Source of the DNA: Candidatus Viadribacter manganicus
GTDB taxonomy: Bacteria; Pseudomonadota; Alphaproteobacteria; Caulobacterales; Aquidulcibacteraceae
Direction: 5' to 3'
DNA length: 64,000 bases
NCBI RefSeq assembly: GCF_001679665.1
Contig: NZ_CP013244.1
Coordinates: forward strand, 434,001 to 498,000
Shown in pieces: positions 55,731-64,000 of this stretch. The notes below the pieces were generated by a model, which had not been told where the DNA came from, made no database searches, and saw only the letters and a program-made list of their open reading frames with translations. Position 1 is the first letter of the stretch. Every line of letters starts with the position of its first letter. The translations under genes were made by a program, and so were the position numbers.

Positions 55731-57611
55731 ATGACGTCACCTCAGATCACAGTCTCTGCCCTTGCACGCGCGCTCGAAAAGCGCGGCTATGAAACGTTAA
55801 CGCCAGTCCAATCAGCCATCTTGGCTCGGGAACTGCGCGATGCGGACCTCATGGTTTCCGCGCAAACGGGCTCAGGAAAGACAGTTGCGTTCGGACTCGC
55901 ACTGGCTGCAACGTTGCTCGGCAAGGAAGACCGGTTCGAAAAAGCACGCGATCCGCTGGCGCTCATCATCGCGCCGACGCGCGAATTGGCGATGCAGGTG
56001 AAAGCGGAAATCCAATGGCTCTACGCTGAAGCTGGCGGCGTTGTTGCTTCTTGCGTCGGCGGCATGGACGCGCGCGATGAACGGCGCGCGCTGGATCGCG
56101 GCGCACACATTGTCGTCGGCACGCCGGGCCGTTTGGTTGACCACCTCCACCGTGGCTCACTGGTGCTCAATAGCTTGAAAGCCGTCGTGCTCGACGAAGC
56201 TGACGAGATGTTGAATTTGGGCTTCCGCGAGGAACTCGAAACCATTCTCGACACCGCACCCGCAGAGCGCCGCACGCTCATGTTCTCGGCGACGATGCCG
56301 CGCGCGATCGCAACGCTTGCTGGCAAGTATCAGCGCGACGCCCAGCGGGTGAACACGATCAGCACCGCCAAGCAGCACAGCGACATCGAATATCTTGCGC
56401 TCACCACCGGCGCGCACGATGTCGAAAACGCCATCTTCAACGTGCTGCGTTACCACGACGCCGCAAACGCGCTTGTCTTTTGCGGCACGCGCGCGGCGGT
56501 CACCCACCTGCAGAGCCGCTTCAGCAACCGCGGGTTTTCGGTTGTCGCGTTATCGGGCGAACTCAGCCAGAAAGAGCGCACCCACGCCTTACAAGCCTTG
56601 CGCGATCACCGCGCCAATGTTTGCATTGCAACGGACGTCGCGGCGCGCGGGCTCGATCTGCCCGATCTTGATCTCGTCATCCACGCAGATTTGCCGAAGA
56701 ACCCCGAAGCGCTCCTGCATCGCAGCGGCCGCACCGGACGCGCCGGACGCAAAGGCACCAGCGTTCTCGTTGTGCCCTATCCGGCGCGCCGGCGCACAGA
56801 GCGCCTGCTCCGCGACGCCAAGATTGAAGCGCATTGGAGCGAGCCGCCGTCCGCCGACGATGTGAAACGCCGCGACGATCAGCGCCTAATTGAAGCCCCC
56901 GTCTTCAATGAACCGATCAACGATAGCGAACGCGGCATCATCTCAGCGCTCTTGGAGCGCCACGATGTCGATCAGATCGCGGCGGCGTTTGCGCGACTCT
57001 ATCGCAAAGGCCAACCGGCGCCCGAGGATTTGATGGCGCCGCCGGCGGGCGCTCATCCGGCTAGGCCTGAGCCACGCCCGCAAGGCTTTGAGCAAAGCGC
57101 TTGGATCACGCTTACGGTCGGTTACGCGCAGAAGGCGGAGCCGCGCTGGCTCATCCCCATGCTGTGCAAAGCCGGCGGGATTACCAAGCGCGACATCGGG
57201 ACCATCCGCATTGAAGACCGCGTCACGCACGTCGAGCTGAACGCGGCTGTTGCAGAGGGCTTTTTCACGCACCTTGATGCGGGCGGACGGCTTGAGAAGA
57301 ACATCATCGCGATGCCCATGCGCGAGCAAGAGCAGGCGCGCCCGCAACGCAGCGAACGGCCACAACGCCAGGAGCGTTTTGAGCGCCAAGAACGGCCTCA
57401 ACGTCCAGAGCGCAAGCAACACCAAGAACGTCCAGAGCGTCAGGAGCGTCAGGAGCGTCAGGAGCGTCAGGAGCGCCCGGCCGCCGTGCGCCCCGGCCGC
57501 AAAGAGCGTCAGCAAGCCCAGGCCAAACGGCACGGCAAACCACCCGCCGGCAAGCATCCGGCCGGCGGCAAGCCGCATAAAACCAAAAAGACTTGGCATC
57601 CCGCCGACTGA
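55731..57611 (+). CDS. DEAD-box RNA helicase with DbpA-like RNA-binding domain
   Basis: 626 residues. Q-motif T-P-V-Q-S-A-I-L, motif I A-Q-T-G-S-G-K-T, Ia P-T-R-E-L-A, II D-E-A-D-E-M, III S-A-T, V-A-R-G-L-D, VI H-R-S-G-R-T-G-R-A-G. Residues about 450-540 form a DbpA/DeaD-type RNA-binding domain (G-Y-A-Q-K-A-E-P-R-W-L-I-P and later F-F-T-H-L). The tail is a low-complexity Arg/Glu/Gln repeat ending in Lys/Gly/Pro. DeaD/CsdA-like role in ribosome assembly at low temperature is likely. The ATG at 55731 is preferred; 12 extra upstream codons are unconvincing. The stop lies 6 bp from the convergent acyl-CoA dehydrogenase gene. Confidence 0.92.
   Translation: MTSPQITVSALARALEKRGYETLTPVQSAILARELRDADLMVSAQTGSGKTVAFGLALAATLLGKEDRFEKARDPLALIIAPTRELAMQVKAEIQWLYAEAGGVVASCVGGMDARDERRALDRGAHIVVGTPGRLVDHLHRGSLVLNSLKAVVLDEADEMLNLGFREELETILDTAPAERRTLMFSATMPRAIATLAGKYQRDAQRVNTISTAKQHSDIEYLALTTGAHDVENAIFNVLRYHDAANALVFCGTRAAVTHLQSRFSNRGFSVVALSGELSQKERTHALQALRDHRANVCIATDVAARGLDLPDLDLVIHADLPKNPEALLHRSGRTGRAGRKGTSVLVVPYPARRRTERLLRDAKIEAHWSEPPSADDVKRRDDQRLIEAPVFNEPINDSERGIISALLERHDVDQIAAAFARLYRKGQPAPEDLMAPPAGAHPARPEPRPQGFEQSAWITLTVGYAQKAEPRWLIPMLCKAGGITKRDIGTIRIEDRVTHVELNAAVAEGFFTHLDAGGRLEKNIIAMPMREQEQARPQRSERPQRQERFERQERPQRPERKQHQERPERQERQERQERQERPAAVRPGRKERQQAQAKRHGKPPAGKHPAGGKPHKTKKTWHPAD
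57435..57475 (+). repeat. Nine-base tandem repeat in the helicase tail
   Basis: GAGCGTCAG occurs four times without interruption plus a partial copy, giving the tripeptide E-R-Q repeatedly in frame. Related imperfect units lie 5'. The tract can change in whole codons. Confidence 0.9.
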
Positions 57612-57617
57612 TCGGCG

Positions 57618-58853
57618 TCAGCGTCCCGTCGGCAAATCCTTGAACGCCACGCCCTTATCGACGCGGACGTCCTGCGGCAGACCGAGCACGCGTTCAGCGA
57701 TGATGTTCTTCAAGATTTCATCGGTGCCGCCGGCAATACGCAGACCCGGCGCGAACATGTAGCTTTGGTGGAAAGCGCCTTCGAGCGTGGCGAGTTCGGG
57801 GTCGTTGATGATGCCGTAGTGATCTTCCGCCTCGATCGCCGTATTGGCGATGTCCATCATCTGGTTAGCGTTGATCACCTTGCCGATCGAACTCTCAGGC
57901 CCTGGCGTTTGGCCTTTTGAGAGCGCTGTCATGGTGCGGAACTTGGCGAGCTTGTAGCCTTCGGCGCGCACGATCCAATCGGCGAGCTTCTGACGGAAAC
58001 TCTCGTCCTGAATGAGCATGCCATCGCCGGACGGTGAATTGATGCCCTTGGCGAAATCGAAAATCTCTTTGTAGTCGGGGCCGTATGAGCCGCCGACGGC
58101 GAGGCGTTCGTTCATCAACGTCACCAGCGCCACGTTCCAGCCCATGCCGGGATCGCCGAGGCGCCATGAATCTGGGATGCGCACATCGGTGAAGTAGACT
58201 TCGTTGAACTCACGACCGCCTGACGCCTGGTGGATCGGGCGAACCTCAACACCCTTCTGCTTCATGTCGACGATGAACATCGTCAGCCCCTTGTGCTTCT
58301 CAACGTCCGGGTTGGTGCGCACGAGCAAAATGCCGAAGTCGGAGAATTGCGCGCCCGTGGTCCAAACCTTCTGGCCATTGATGATCCAGTCGTCGCCATC
58401 GCGCACGGCTTTGGTCTTACCGGCGGCGACGTCAGAGCCTGCGGCCGGCTCGGAGAAGAGCTGGCACCAGATCTCATCGCCGCGCAGTGCTTTGGCGACG
58501 TAGCGGTCCTTGGTGGCTTCGTCCGAGAAGGCGATCACGGTCGGCACGCACATGCCAAGGCCGATCGAGAACGGTTGTGAAGGCGCGTCGAACTTTGCTT
58601 CTTCCTGATTGAAGATCACCGAATAAATCGGCGGCAGGCCGCGCCCGCCTTGTTCTTTCGCCCAGGTGATGCCGGCAAAGCCAGCTTCGGCCTTCTTGCG
58701 CTGATAGTCCTTGGCCGCCTTCAAGAACTCGCCGGGTTTCAGCTTGCGCACCAGACGCTCAGCGTCGGCGCTCTTGGGCTGCACATTTGCTTCCAAGAAT
58801 GCGCGCGCTTCGGCGCGAAACTTGGCTTCTTCGGGCGTGTCGTTGAAATCCAT
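57618..58853 (-). CDS. Acyl-CoA dehydrogenase, larger subunit type
   Basis: 411 residues. FAD-binding helices, the loop W-C-Q-L-F-S-E-P-A-A-G-S-D-V, V-W-T-T-G-A-Q-F-S-D, and near the C-terminus G-G-T-D-E-I-L-K-N-I-I-A-E-R-V-L. Such sequences pair with a smaller partner to form alpha-2-beta-2 dehydrogenases in sterol-, pimeloyl- or bile-acid-CoA oxidation (for example PimC/PimD, ChsE pairs). It introduces the 2,3-double bond and passes electrons to ETF. Catalytic base not assigned with certainty. It is the last gene after the small protein and the second dehydrogenase. Confidence 0.92.
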   Translation of the reverse strand: MDFNDTPEEAKFRAEARAFLEANVQPKSADAERLVRKLKPGEFLKAAKDYQRKKAEAGFAGITWAKEQGGRGLPPIYSVIFNQEEAKFDAPSQPFSIGLGMCVPTVIAFSDEATKDRYVAKALRGDEIWCQLFSEPAAGSDVAAGKTKAVRDGDDWIINGQKVWTTGAQFSDFGILLVRTNPDVEKHKGLTMFIVDMKQKGVEVRPIHQASGGREFNEVYFTDVRIPDSWRLGDPGMGWNVALVTLMNERLAVGGSYGPDYKEIFDFAKGINSPSGDGMLIQDESFRQKLADWIVRAEGYKLAKFRTMTALSKGQTPGPESSIGKVINANQMMDIANTAIEAEDHYGIINDPELATLEGAFHQSYMFAPGLRIAGGTDEILKNIIAERVLGLPQDVRVDKGVAFKDLPTGR

Positions 58854-58865
58854 AATGCGCTCCGA

Positions 58866-59309
58866 TCAAATCTCTAAAGTCATGCGGCCGCGCGTAGGCA
58901 GCGCTGACCATTCAACCGCCAGCCGATCGATCTCCGACCGGATGGCGACAATTGCTTCTTCCGTCAGTGTGATTGGCGTTGTGCCGCGCGCGTCACAGGT
59001 CGTGTGAAACAGATCGATCACTTCGGATGCAGGCGGGCGCCCGCTCCAACTATCGGCCTGCATCGTTTCAACCAAACGCTCCACCGCTTCGCTTTCAGCC
59101 TCACGGGCCATTACAAAGCCCACGCCTTCGCCACCAGCCGCGCGGCGAATGAAGCCACGCATCTCCAGCACACGTTCAATGGCGTAGTGGAACATGTCGT
59201 GCGGGATTGGTGGTTGCTTCGGGCACGCGATCTCCTCAAGCGCGCCGCCACGTTCGACGAACATGGCGTCGTACTTGCCGTCCCGCTTTTCGAAGATCAC
59301 ACGCGACAT
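58866..59309 (-). CDS. Hypothetical protein between two acyl-CoA dehydrogenase genes
   Basis: About 147 residues, soluble, opening with V-I-F-E-K-R-D-G-K-Y-D-A-M-F and containing P-P-I-P-H-D-M-F-H-Y-A-I-E. I recognise no family. The ATG at 59309 overlaps the stop of the upstream dehydrogenase (TGATG), and a GTG at 59312 is an alternative. Its place inside the operon suggests a partner or regulator of the dehydrogenases, but nothing in the sequence proves it. Confidence 0.7.
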   Translation of the reverse strand: MSRVIFEKRDGKYDAMFVERGGALEEIACPKQPPIPHDMFHYAIERVLEMRGFIRRAAGGEGVGFVMAREAESEAVERLVETMQADSWSGRPPASEVIDLFHTTCDARGTTPITLTEEAIVAIRSEIDRLAVEWSALPTRGRMTLEI

Positions 59310-60424
59310 CACGCTGCGTTTCGCTGCTCAAGCCGCTTTACCAGCTTCTCTTTCCACACAGCCGGGCTCCCCGCTTGCAAGGCGAGCAGTTTGGCGCGGC
59401 GGAAGAAGAGGTGGCAATCGACCTCCCAGGTGAATCCCATGCCGCCATGGGTCTGGATGTTTTCCTTCGAGCAGAAATAGTACGCATCGCTGGCCGCCGC
59501 ACGCGACGCCGCGGCCGCGAACGGCAGCTCCGCCGCTTCGGTCGAAAGCGCCCACGCGCCATAATAAGCGTTAGAGCGCGCAACCTCGATGCCGACATAC
59601 ATGTCAGCAAGCTTGTGCTTGATCGCTTGGAACGAGCCGATCGGGCGCGAAAAGGCGTAGCGGTTCTTCGCGTAATCAATCGCCATTTCGAGGCACGCTT
59701 GGCTGCCGCCAATCTGCTCGAACGCGATCAGCACTGCGGCTCGATCGAGCACCGCCTCGGCCAATTCCCAGCCTTGACCCGCTGCACCAAGGCGCTCGGC
59801 CTTGGCGCCTTTAAACTCGAGCTTGGCGTGACCACGCGTCGGATCGAGCGTCTTCAGCGTCGTGCGCGTCACACCCGGCTGATTGAGATCAACGAGCACG
59901 AGCGAGATGGCGCCGCCTTCTTTGGCGACGACAACGGCATGAGTGGCGCAATCGCCGTCGGTCACCGGAATTTTCACGCCAGTCAGCGTCGAGCCATCGA
60001 ACTTCGCGCTGATGCTCGAAGCTGAGGCCGCGCCGGGGCCTTCACTCACTGCAAAGCAGCCGATGGTTTCACCACCTGCGACTTTCGATAGGTGCGACGA
60101 TTTTTGCGCGTCACTACCGGCGAGCATCAACGCTTCGGCGAAGAAATAGACCGTCGACGAGAACGGGATCGGCGCAACGGCGCGCCCGATCTCTTCGGCC
60201 AACACGCAGAGCTCAAGTCGGCCAAGGCCTAAGCCGCCATGTTCTTCTGGGATCGCAACGCCGAGCCAACCCATCTCTGCGACGCCGCGCCAAAGCGCTT
60301 CATCATAGGATTTCGCGTCATCATTGAGGACACCGCGCACCACTTTGATCGCGGACTTATCAGCCAGAAACTTACGCGCTTGGTCTTTGAGCGCCTTCTG
60401 GTCGTCAGAAAAATCGAAATTCAC
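59309..60424 (-). CDS. Acyl-CoA dehydrogenase, smaller subunit type
   Basis: 371 residues beginning N-F-D-F-S-D-D-Q-K-A-L-K. It carries an acyl-CoA dehydrogenase fold with F-S-R-P-I-G-S-F-Q-A-I-K-H-K-L-A-D-M and Q-T-H-G-G-M-G-F-T-W-E near the C-terminus, the second usual for the small or beta-type partner. The canonical E-F-x-x-x-G active-site glutamate region is unclear. It heads the operon with the small gene and the larger dehydrogenase; the pair is likely one enzyme. The sequence does not fix the substrate. The divergent gene starts 143 bp away. Confidence 0.92.
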   Translation of the reverse strand: MNFDFSDDQKALKDQARKFLADKSAIKVVRGVLNDDAKSYDEALWRGVAEMGWLGVAIPEEHGGLGLGRLELCVLAEEIGRAVAPIPFSSTVYFFAEALMLAGSDAQKSSHLSKVAGGETIGCFAVSEGPGAASASSISAKFDGSTLTGVKIPVTDGDCATHAVVVAKEGGAISLVLVDLNQPGVTRTTLKTLDPTRGHAKLEFKGAKAERLGAAGQGWELAEAVLDRAAVLIAFEQIGGSQACLEMAIDYAKNRYAFSRPIGSFQAIKHKLADMYVGIEVARSNAYYGAWALSTEAAELPFAAAASRAAASDAYYFCSKENIQTHGGMGFTWEVDCHLFFRRAKLLALQAGSPAVWKEKLVKRLEQRNAA

Positions 60425-60567
60425 CCCGTTCCTCCCGGGTTATGGTTGCCGCCATCCTAACGCGCGCGCTGGAAAACGCGAAAGAGTGTCTTGGCGTCAA
60501 CGTCTGTTCACGAAGGCTCAACGGCACTGCGCTAGAGTACGCCCTCAAATTTGGGGTGAGTAGTCTC

Positions 60568-61134
60568 ATGGCGAAGGCGGTCTTCCATAAGGGCCAGCGC
60601 GTCTACGTAAAGCCGGTGGCGACGTGGGCCACGGTCGAGAACGTAAATCCGCAATGGGTCAAGGGCGTCGAAGAGCCCCTGCGCGTCACCTACGACGCCG
60701 GCCTCGGCCGTGACTTTCAGGCGCACGAACTCGCTGCCGAAGAAAAGGACCCGCACAAGCCGGACCTGATTGAGACGGAAAACTGGCGCATCCTGCGCGC
60801 CGTCAACCGGCTTTCTCAAGATGCGCGCGATCCGCGCCATCCTTATCCGGGCACCTATCCGGTCGTCGTCACCGACGAAAAGGATTGGGGCGGCTGGCGC
60901 GTGCCGATGGCTGAGTACGACCGCGATCCGCAACGCGTCGAGCACCAGTCGCGCGTGTTCGCAAACGCACTCCGCCTTATGCGGGTTGCACGAGAGCTCA
61001 TCGAGTTCTCGCAAGATTACCCGCACGAAACGCCGGGCCAAATGATGGACCTGGCGCAGCAGGCGGAAATGGTATTGGCGGCGATCTATCACGAGCCGGC
61101 GCCGAACCTCGCCTCACCTGTCGCGGCTGAATAA
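60568..61134 (+). CDS. Conserved hypothetical protein
   Basis: 188 residues, soluble. It starts A-K-A-V-F-H-K-G-Q-R-V-Y-V-K-P-V with a KOW/SH3-like look, has W-A-T-V-E-N-V, and contains W-G-G-W-R-V-P and a helical end (L-R-L-M-R-V-A-R-E-L-I-E-F). No family name can be given. The ATG at 60568 follows GGGGTGAGT; the frame is open 126 bases upstream, but that stretch does not resemble coding sequence and sits near the divergent acyl-CoA dehydrogenase promoter. pepN follows after 56 bp. Confidence 0.72.
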   Translation: MAKAVFHKGQRVYVKPVATWATVENVNPQWVKGVEEPLRVTYDAGLGRDFQAHELAAEEKDPHKPDLIETENWRILRAVNRLSQDARDPRHPYPGTYPVVVTDEKDWGGWRVPMAEYDRDPQRVEHQSRVFANALRLMRVARELIEFSQDYPHETPGQMMDLAQQAEMVLAAIYHEPAPNLASPVAAE

Positions 61135-61167
61135 GACACATTGATTTTCACGAGCGTGCGGCTCATG

Positions 61168-61190
61168 TCAGGCCTTCCCTGGAGGCCTGA
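61168..61190 (+). promoter_or_regulatory. Perfect hairpin covering the pepN ribosome binding site
   Basis: TCAGGCCT (61168-61175) and AGGCCTGA (61183-61190) form an eight-base perfect stem with a seven-base loop TCCCTGG. The second arm and loop contain GGAGG, and its last base touches the ATG at 61191. Folding would hide the ribosome binding site, so translation may depend on opening of this stem. Confidence 0.6.
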
Positions 61191-63788
61191 ATGCGCGACG
61201 CTGAGAACGTCACTGTCCGTCTGTCCGACTACCAACCGCCGGACTATTTGATCGACGAAATCGCGCTGGTGTTCTCGTTGGAACCCAAGGCGACGATTGT
61301 CGCCGCGCGCAGTCATGTACGTCGCAGCGGCGCGAGCACAAGCCCACTCGTTCTCAACGGCGAGCGGCTGGAACTACAGAGCATCGCCATCGACGGCGCG
61401 GCGCTCGCCTCAGATCAATTCAGCATCGAGCCCGGCCGCCTGATCATTCACAGTCCGCCTGCCTCGTTCCTTCTTGATGTCGTGACGCGGATTTCACCCG
61501 CGACCAACACGCACCTTGAGGGCCTCTACATGTCTGGCGGCCGCTTCTGCACACAGTGCGAAGCAGAAGGCTTCCGTTCGATCACCTACTATCTCGATCG
61601 CCCGGACGTCATGGCGCGGTTTGCCGTGCGCCTCGAAGCTGACAAGGCCTCCTACCCGACCCTGCTCTCAAACGGAAATTTAGCCGAGAGCGGCGACCTC
61701 CCAGATGGACGGCACTTCGCGGTCTGGGTCGATCCACACCCCAAGCCCGCTTATCTGTTTGCACTCTGCGCCGGAAAGTACGAATCGATCCACGATCAGT
61801 TCGTGACGCAGAGCGGGCGCAAGGTCGCGCTCGGCATTTACGTCGATCCGGGAGACACCCCGCGCGCCGGATACGCCATGGACTCGTTGAAGCGCGCGAT
61901 GAAATGGGACGAAGAAGCCTTCAAGCGCGAATACGATCTCGACGTATTCAACATCGTCGCCGTCCGCGACTTCAATTTCGGCGCGATGGAGAACAAGGGC
62001 CTCAACATCTTCAATTCGTCGCTGATCCTCGCTGACGCAGATACAGCAACCGATGCAGACTTCGAAGCCATCGAAGCCGTGGTTGGGCACGAATATTTCC
62101 ATAACTGGACCGGCAACCGCATCACATGCCGTGACTGGTTCCAGCTCTGTTTGAAAGAAGGCCTCACAGTCTATCGCGAGCAAGAGTTTAGCGCCGATCA
62201 GCGTTCACGTCCCGTGCAGCGTATTAAAGACGTGAAGCGCCTACGCGCACGTCAGTTCGGCGAGGATGCAGGCCCTCTCGCCCACGCGGTGCGACCGTCG
62301 AGCTATCAGAAGATCGACAATTTCTACACCGCGACCGTCTACGAAAAAGGCGGCGAAGTCATTCGCATGCTAAAGCGCATTCTGGGTGAAGACGCGTTCA
62401 CACGCGGCATGCAGCTCTATTTCGAAAGTCGTGACGGCACCGCCTCAACGATTGAGGACTTTATCGGATGCTTTGAAGAAGCCTCAGGGCGCAAGCTCGA
62501 TAGCTTCATGCGTTGGTACGAACAAGCTGGCACGCCGGCGCTGAAAGTACGGGGCGACTACGACGCTTCAGCCCGCACCTATCGATTGCACGTGTCGCAG
62601 CGTCTCTCCGCGACACCTGGCCAGCCGCATAAACTGCCGGCGCCGATCCCTCTGCAAATCGGCTTCATCAGTCCGGACGGGGCAATCATCGCATCGAAGG
62701 TCGAAGGCGATAACCTTTCACGCACCGAACATCGCGCCGTACTCGAAGACACCGAGGCGACGTTCGAGTTCAGCGACGTGCTGGAAAAGCCGATCGTGTC
62801 AGTGGTGCGCGGCTTCTCCGCCCCGGTGACACTGGACGACGACCTGACGCCGGAGGCGCGTCTGGCCCAGATGGCGCACGATCCTGATCCATTCACACGC
62901 TGGGAAGCGGGCCAAACGCTCGCCCGCTCGATCATGCTTGGCGAAGGCGGCGCATCAGTCTCCGAACTCACAATGGCGCTCGGGCGCGAGCTTGATCGGG
63001 CGCAGGAAGATCCGGCGTTCGCGGCGCTGGCGTTGCGCTTGCCCGATCTCAACGAACTTATTCTGTCTTCAAGCTCACCCGACCCGGACAAGCTCTTCCA
63101 GTCTCGTGAGAGCTTGCGCCGCGCCATCGCCACAGCGTTGCGCGATCGGCTGGAAGGGATCGCCAAAACAAGGGGCGAAACGCCGTTCTCGCCAAGCGCT
63201 GAAGCCGCCGGCCGCCGCGCGCTGAAGAGCGCCGCACTCGACCTCCTCGCAGCGCTCGGTCCGAGCCAGACGCTCACCGACGCATACGACAACGCGCAAA
63301 GCATGACCGAAGCAGTCGCAGCGTTGGATGCTCTTGGCGCGTCCGAGAGCCCCGCCTTCGATGAAGCGCTCGCCAAATTCTACGACCGCTGGAAAGCGAA
63401 CCCGCTCGTCATCGACAAATGGTTCGCGGCGCAAGCCTCTTCACCGCGCCATGACGTTCTCGCCCGCGTTGAACGCCTGCGTGCACACGCTGAGTTCAAT
63501 CTGAAGAACCCAAATCGCGTGCGCTCGCTCGCCGCGGCCTTCGCAATGCGCAATCCGCGCGCCTTCCACAGCGCCAACGGCGACGGCTACCGCTTCCTCG
63601 CATCGCTCGCGGAAACCATCGATCCGCTGAACCCGGCGCTTGCTGCACGGCTCTTGACTCCGTTCGAATCATGGAAGCGATTCGATGCGCAGAGACAGAG
63701 TCACGCGCGCACTGCGCTGGAACATCTCGCTTCGCTTCCGCAACTATCGAAGAATACGCGGGAAATGGTCGAACGCACGCTCGCCTAA
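61191..63788 (+). CDS. pepN: Aminopeptidase N (M1 family)
   Basis: 865 residues, the length of the proteobacterial PepN. The substrate motif G-A-M-E-N-K-G-L is followed by the zinc site H-E-Y-F-H (residues 300-304) and, 18 residues on, the third ligand in K-E-G-L-T-V. Tyr near residue 380 completes the site (T-V-Y-E-K-G-G-E-V-I). C-terminal helical repeats close the cavity (from about 560). It releases N-terminal residues from peptides in the cytoplasm. The hairpin before the ATG may limit its translation. Confidence 0.97.
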   Translation: MRDAENVTVRLSDYQPPDYLIDEIALVFSLEPKATIVAARSHVRRSGASTSPLVLNGERLELQSIAIDGAALASDQFSIEPGRLIIHSPPASFLLDVVTRISPATNTHLEGLYMSGGRFCTQCEAEGFRSITYYLDRPDVMARFAVRLEADKASYPTLLSNGNLAESGDLPDGRHFAVWVDPHPKPAYLFALCAGKYESIHDQFVTQSGRKVALGIYVDPGDTPRAGYAMDSLKRAMKWDEEAFKREYDLDVFNIVAVRDFNFGAMENKGLNIFNSSLILADADTATDADFEAIEAVVGHEYFHNWTGNRITCRDWFQLCLKEGLTVYREQEFSADQRSRPVQRIKDVKRLRARQFGEDAGPLAHAVRPSSYQKIDNFYTATVYEKGGEVIRMLKRILGEDAFTRGMQLYFESRDGTASTIEDFIGCFEEASGRKLDSFMRWYEQAGTPALKVRGDYDASARTYRLHVSQRLSATPGQPHKLPAPIPLQIGFISPDGAIIASKVEGDNLSRTEHRAVLEDTEATFEFSDVLEKPIVSVVRGFSAPVTLDDDLTPEARLAQMAHDPDPFTRWEAGQTLARSIMLGEGGASVSELTMALGRELDRAQEDPAFAALALRLPDLNELILSSSSPDPDKLFQSRESLRRAIATALRDRLEGIAKTRGETPFSPSAEAAGRRALKSAALDLLAALGPSQTLTDAYDNAQSMTEAVAALDALGASESPAFDEALAKFYDRWKANPLVIDKWFAAQASSPRHDVLARVERLRAHAEFNLKNPNRVRSLAAAFAMRNPRAFHSANGDGYRFLASLAETIDPLNPALAARLLTPFESWKRFDAQRQSHARTALEHLASLPQLSKNTREMVERTLA

Positions 63789-63979
63789 TGGTCAACGACT
63801 GAGACAAATAGGCCGCCTGCAGAAACGTAGAGCAGGTTATCCAGCGCGCGCATCGACATAGCGTTTACCGAGCCGTTACAATTCAGACTCTTCAGGATTC
63901 CGAACGGCGATTCGGGGCGGCCGGGGAATACTTGTGTCGGATGAGAATGCTTACGAAGCACCGAGCGGTGCTGCGCCAT
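63785..63979 (-). CDS. Short open frame at the window end, doubtful
   Basis: A 64-residue frame whose last part (M-S-M-R-A-L-D-N-L-L-Y-V-S-A-G-G-L-F) reads like a short beta-rich segment. It overlaps the pepN stop by four bases. Another minus-strand frame (L-A-L-Y-G-A-A-P-L-G) enters from the right edge and stops at 63951. Either could be the tail of a longer gene now out of sight or broken. No family seen. Confidence 0.2.
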   Translation of the reverse strand: MAQHRSVLRKHSHPTQVFPGRPESPFGILKSLNCNGSVNAMSMRALDNLLYVSAGGLFVSVVDH

Positions 63980-64000
63980 ACAAGGCCAACAAGCCGTTCA

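Noticed and set aside
57435..57475. Short regular repeats that could suggest a CRISPR array
   Set aside because: The period is nine bases, in frame in a helicase gene and without unique spacers. No cas gene is present in the window.

Overview
The window looks like a chromosomal segment of a GC-rich, free-living alphaproteobacterium, probably from the Caulobacterales/Hyphomonadaceae side. The taxonomic inference rests on three things: the imuA-imuB-dnaE2 mutagenesis cassette behind a GTTC-N7-GTTC LexA box (the alphaproteobacterial form of the SOS box), an ast operon with an M20 hydrolase next to it, and generally GC-rich codon use. Coding is dense, many neighbours overlap by ATGA/GTGA, and there is no rRNA, insertion sequence or CRISPR array. 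One tRNA gene (Lys, anticodon TTT) is present.

Layout. 0-4.6 kb: truncated SDR oxidoreductase, a double-domain HxlR regulator, DNA glycosylase Tag, a CaiB/BaiF racemase-type protein and a thiolase. 4.65-6.3 kb: a 1.7 kb element between two 14-bp direct repeats, one of which is the 3' end of guaA; it carries the 'mobile mystery' pair (XRE regulator plus Fic protein) and the stump of a GFA-family gene. 6.3-18.3 kb: purine and RNA housekeeping (guaA, rsmB, guaB, rlmE, ppx/gppA, hspQ) with an orphan 617-residue membrane protein and an FAD monooxygenase. 18.4-23.4 kb: arginine succinyltransferase operon (M20 hydrolase-astA-astD-astB). 23.5-26 kb: a tandem duplication of an OmpA-type porin with its terminator. 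26.4-32.3 kb: glycan genes (DUF6165, TPR/GT9-like, GT25, PIG-L-like, GT4-like). 32.6-36 kb: tRNA-Lys, glpK, a frameshifted pair of small genes, nitronate monooxygenase. 36.1-45.1 kb: one compact plus-strand run, mutA - membrane protein - GH25 lysozyme - membrane protein - mutB - YhhN - methyltransferase - recQ. 45-47.6 kb: a three-gene envelope module (small membrane protein, OmpA-domain protein, coiled-coil protein). 47.7-55.6 kb: two RNA methyltransferase-type genes, then dnaE2/imuB/imuA and the divergent ogt. 55.7-63.8 kb: DEAD-box helicase, two acyl-CoA dehydrogenases with a small partner, a conserved small protein, and pepN.

The genes fall into a few working groups: acyl-CoA and propionate metabolism (CaiB, thiolase, paired acyl-CoA dehydrogenases, methylmalonyl-CoA mutase), arginine catabolism, purine synthesis, SOS mutagenesis and alkylation repair (imuAB-dnaE2, ogt, tag, recQ), and cell-envelope construction. 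The points most worth a second look are the guaA-flanking element, the lysozyme and twin membrane proteins lodged between the two mutase subunits, the LexA site shared by imuA and ogt, and a perfect hairpin over the pepN ribosome binding site.
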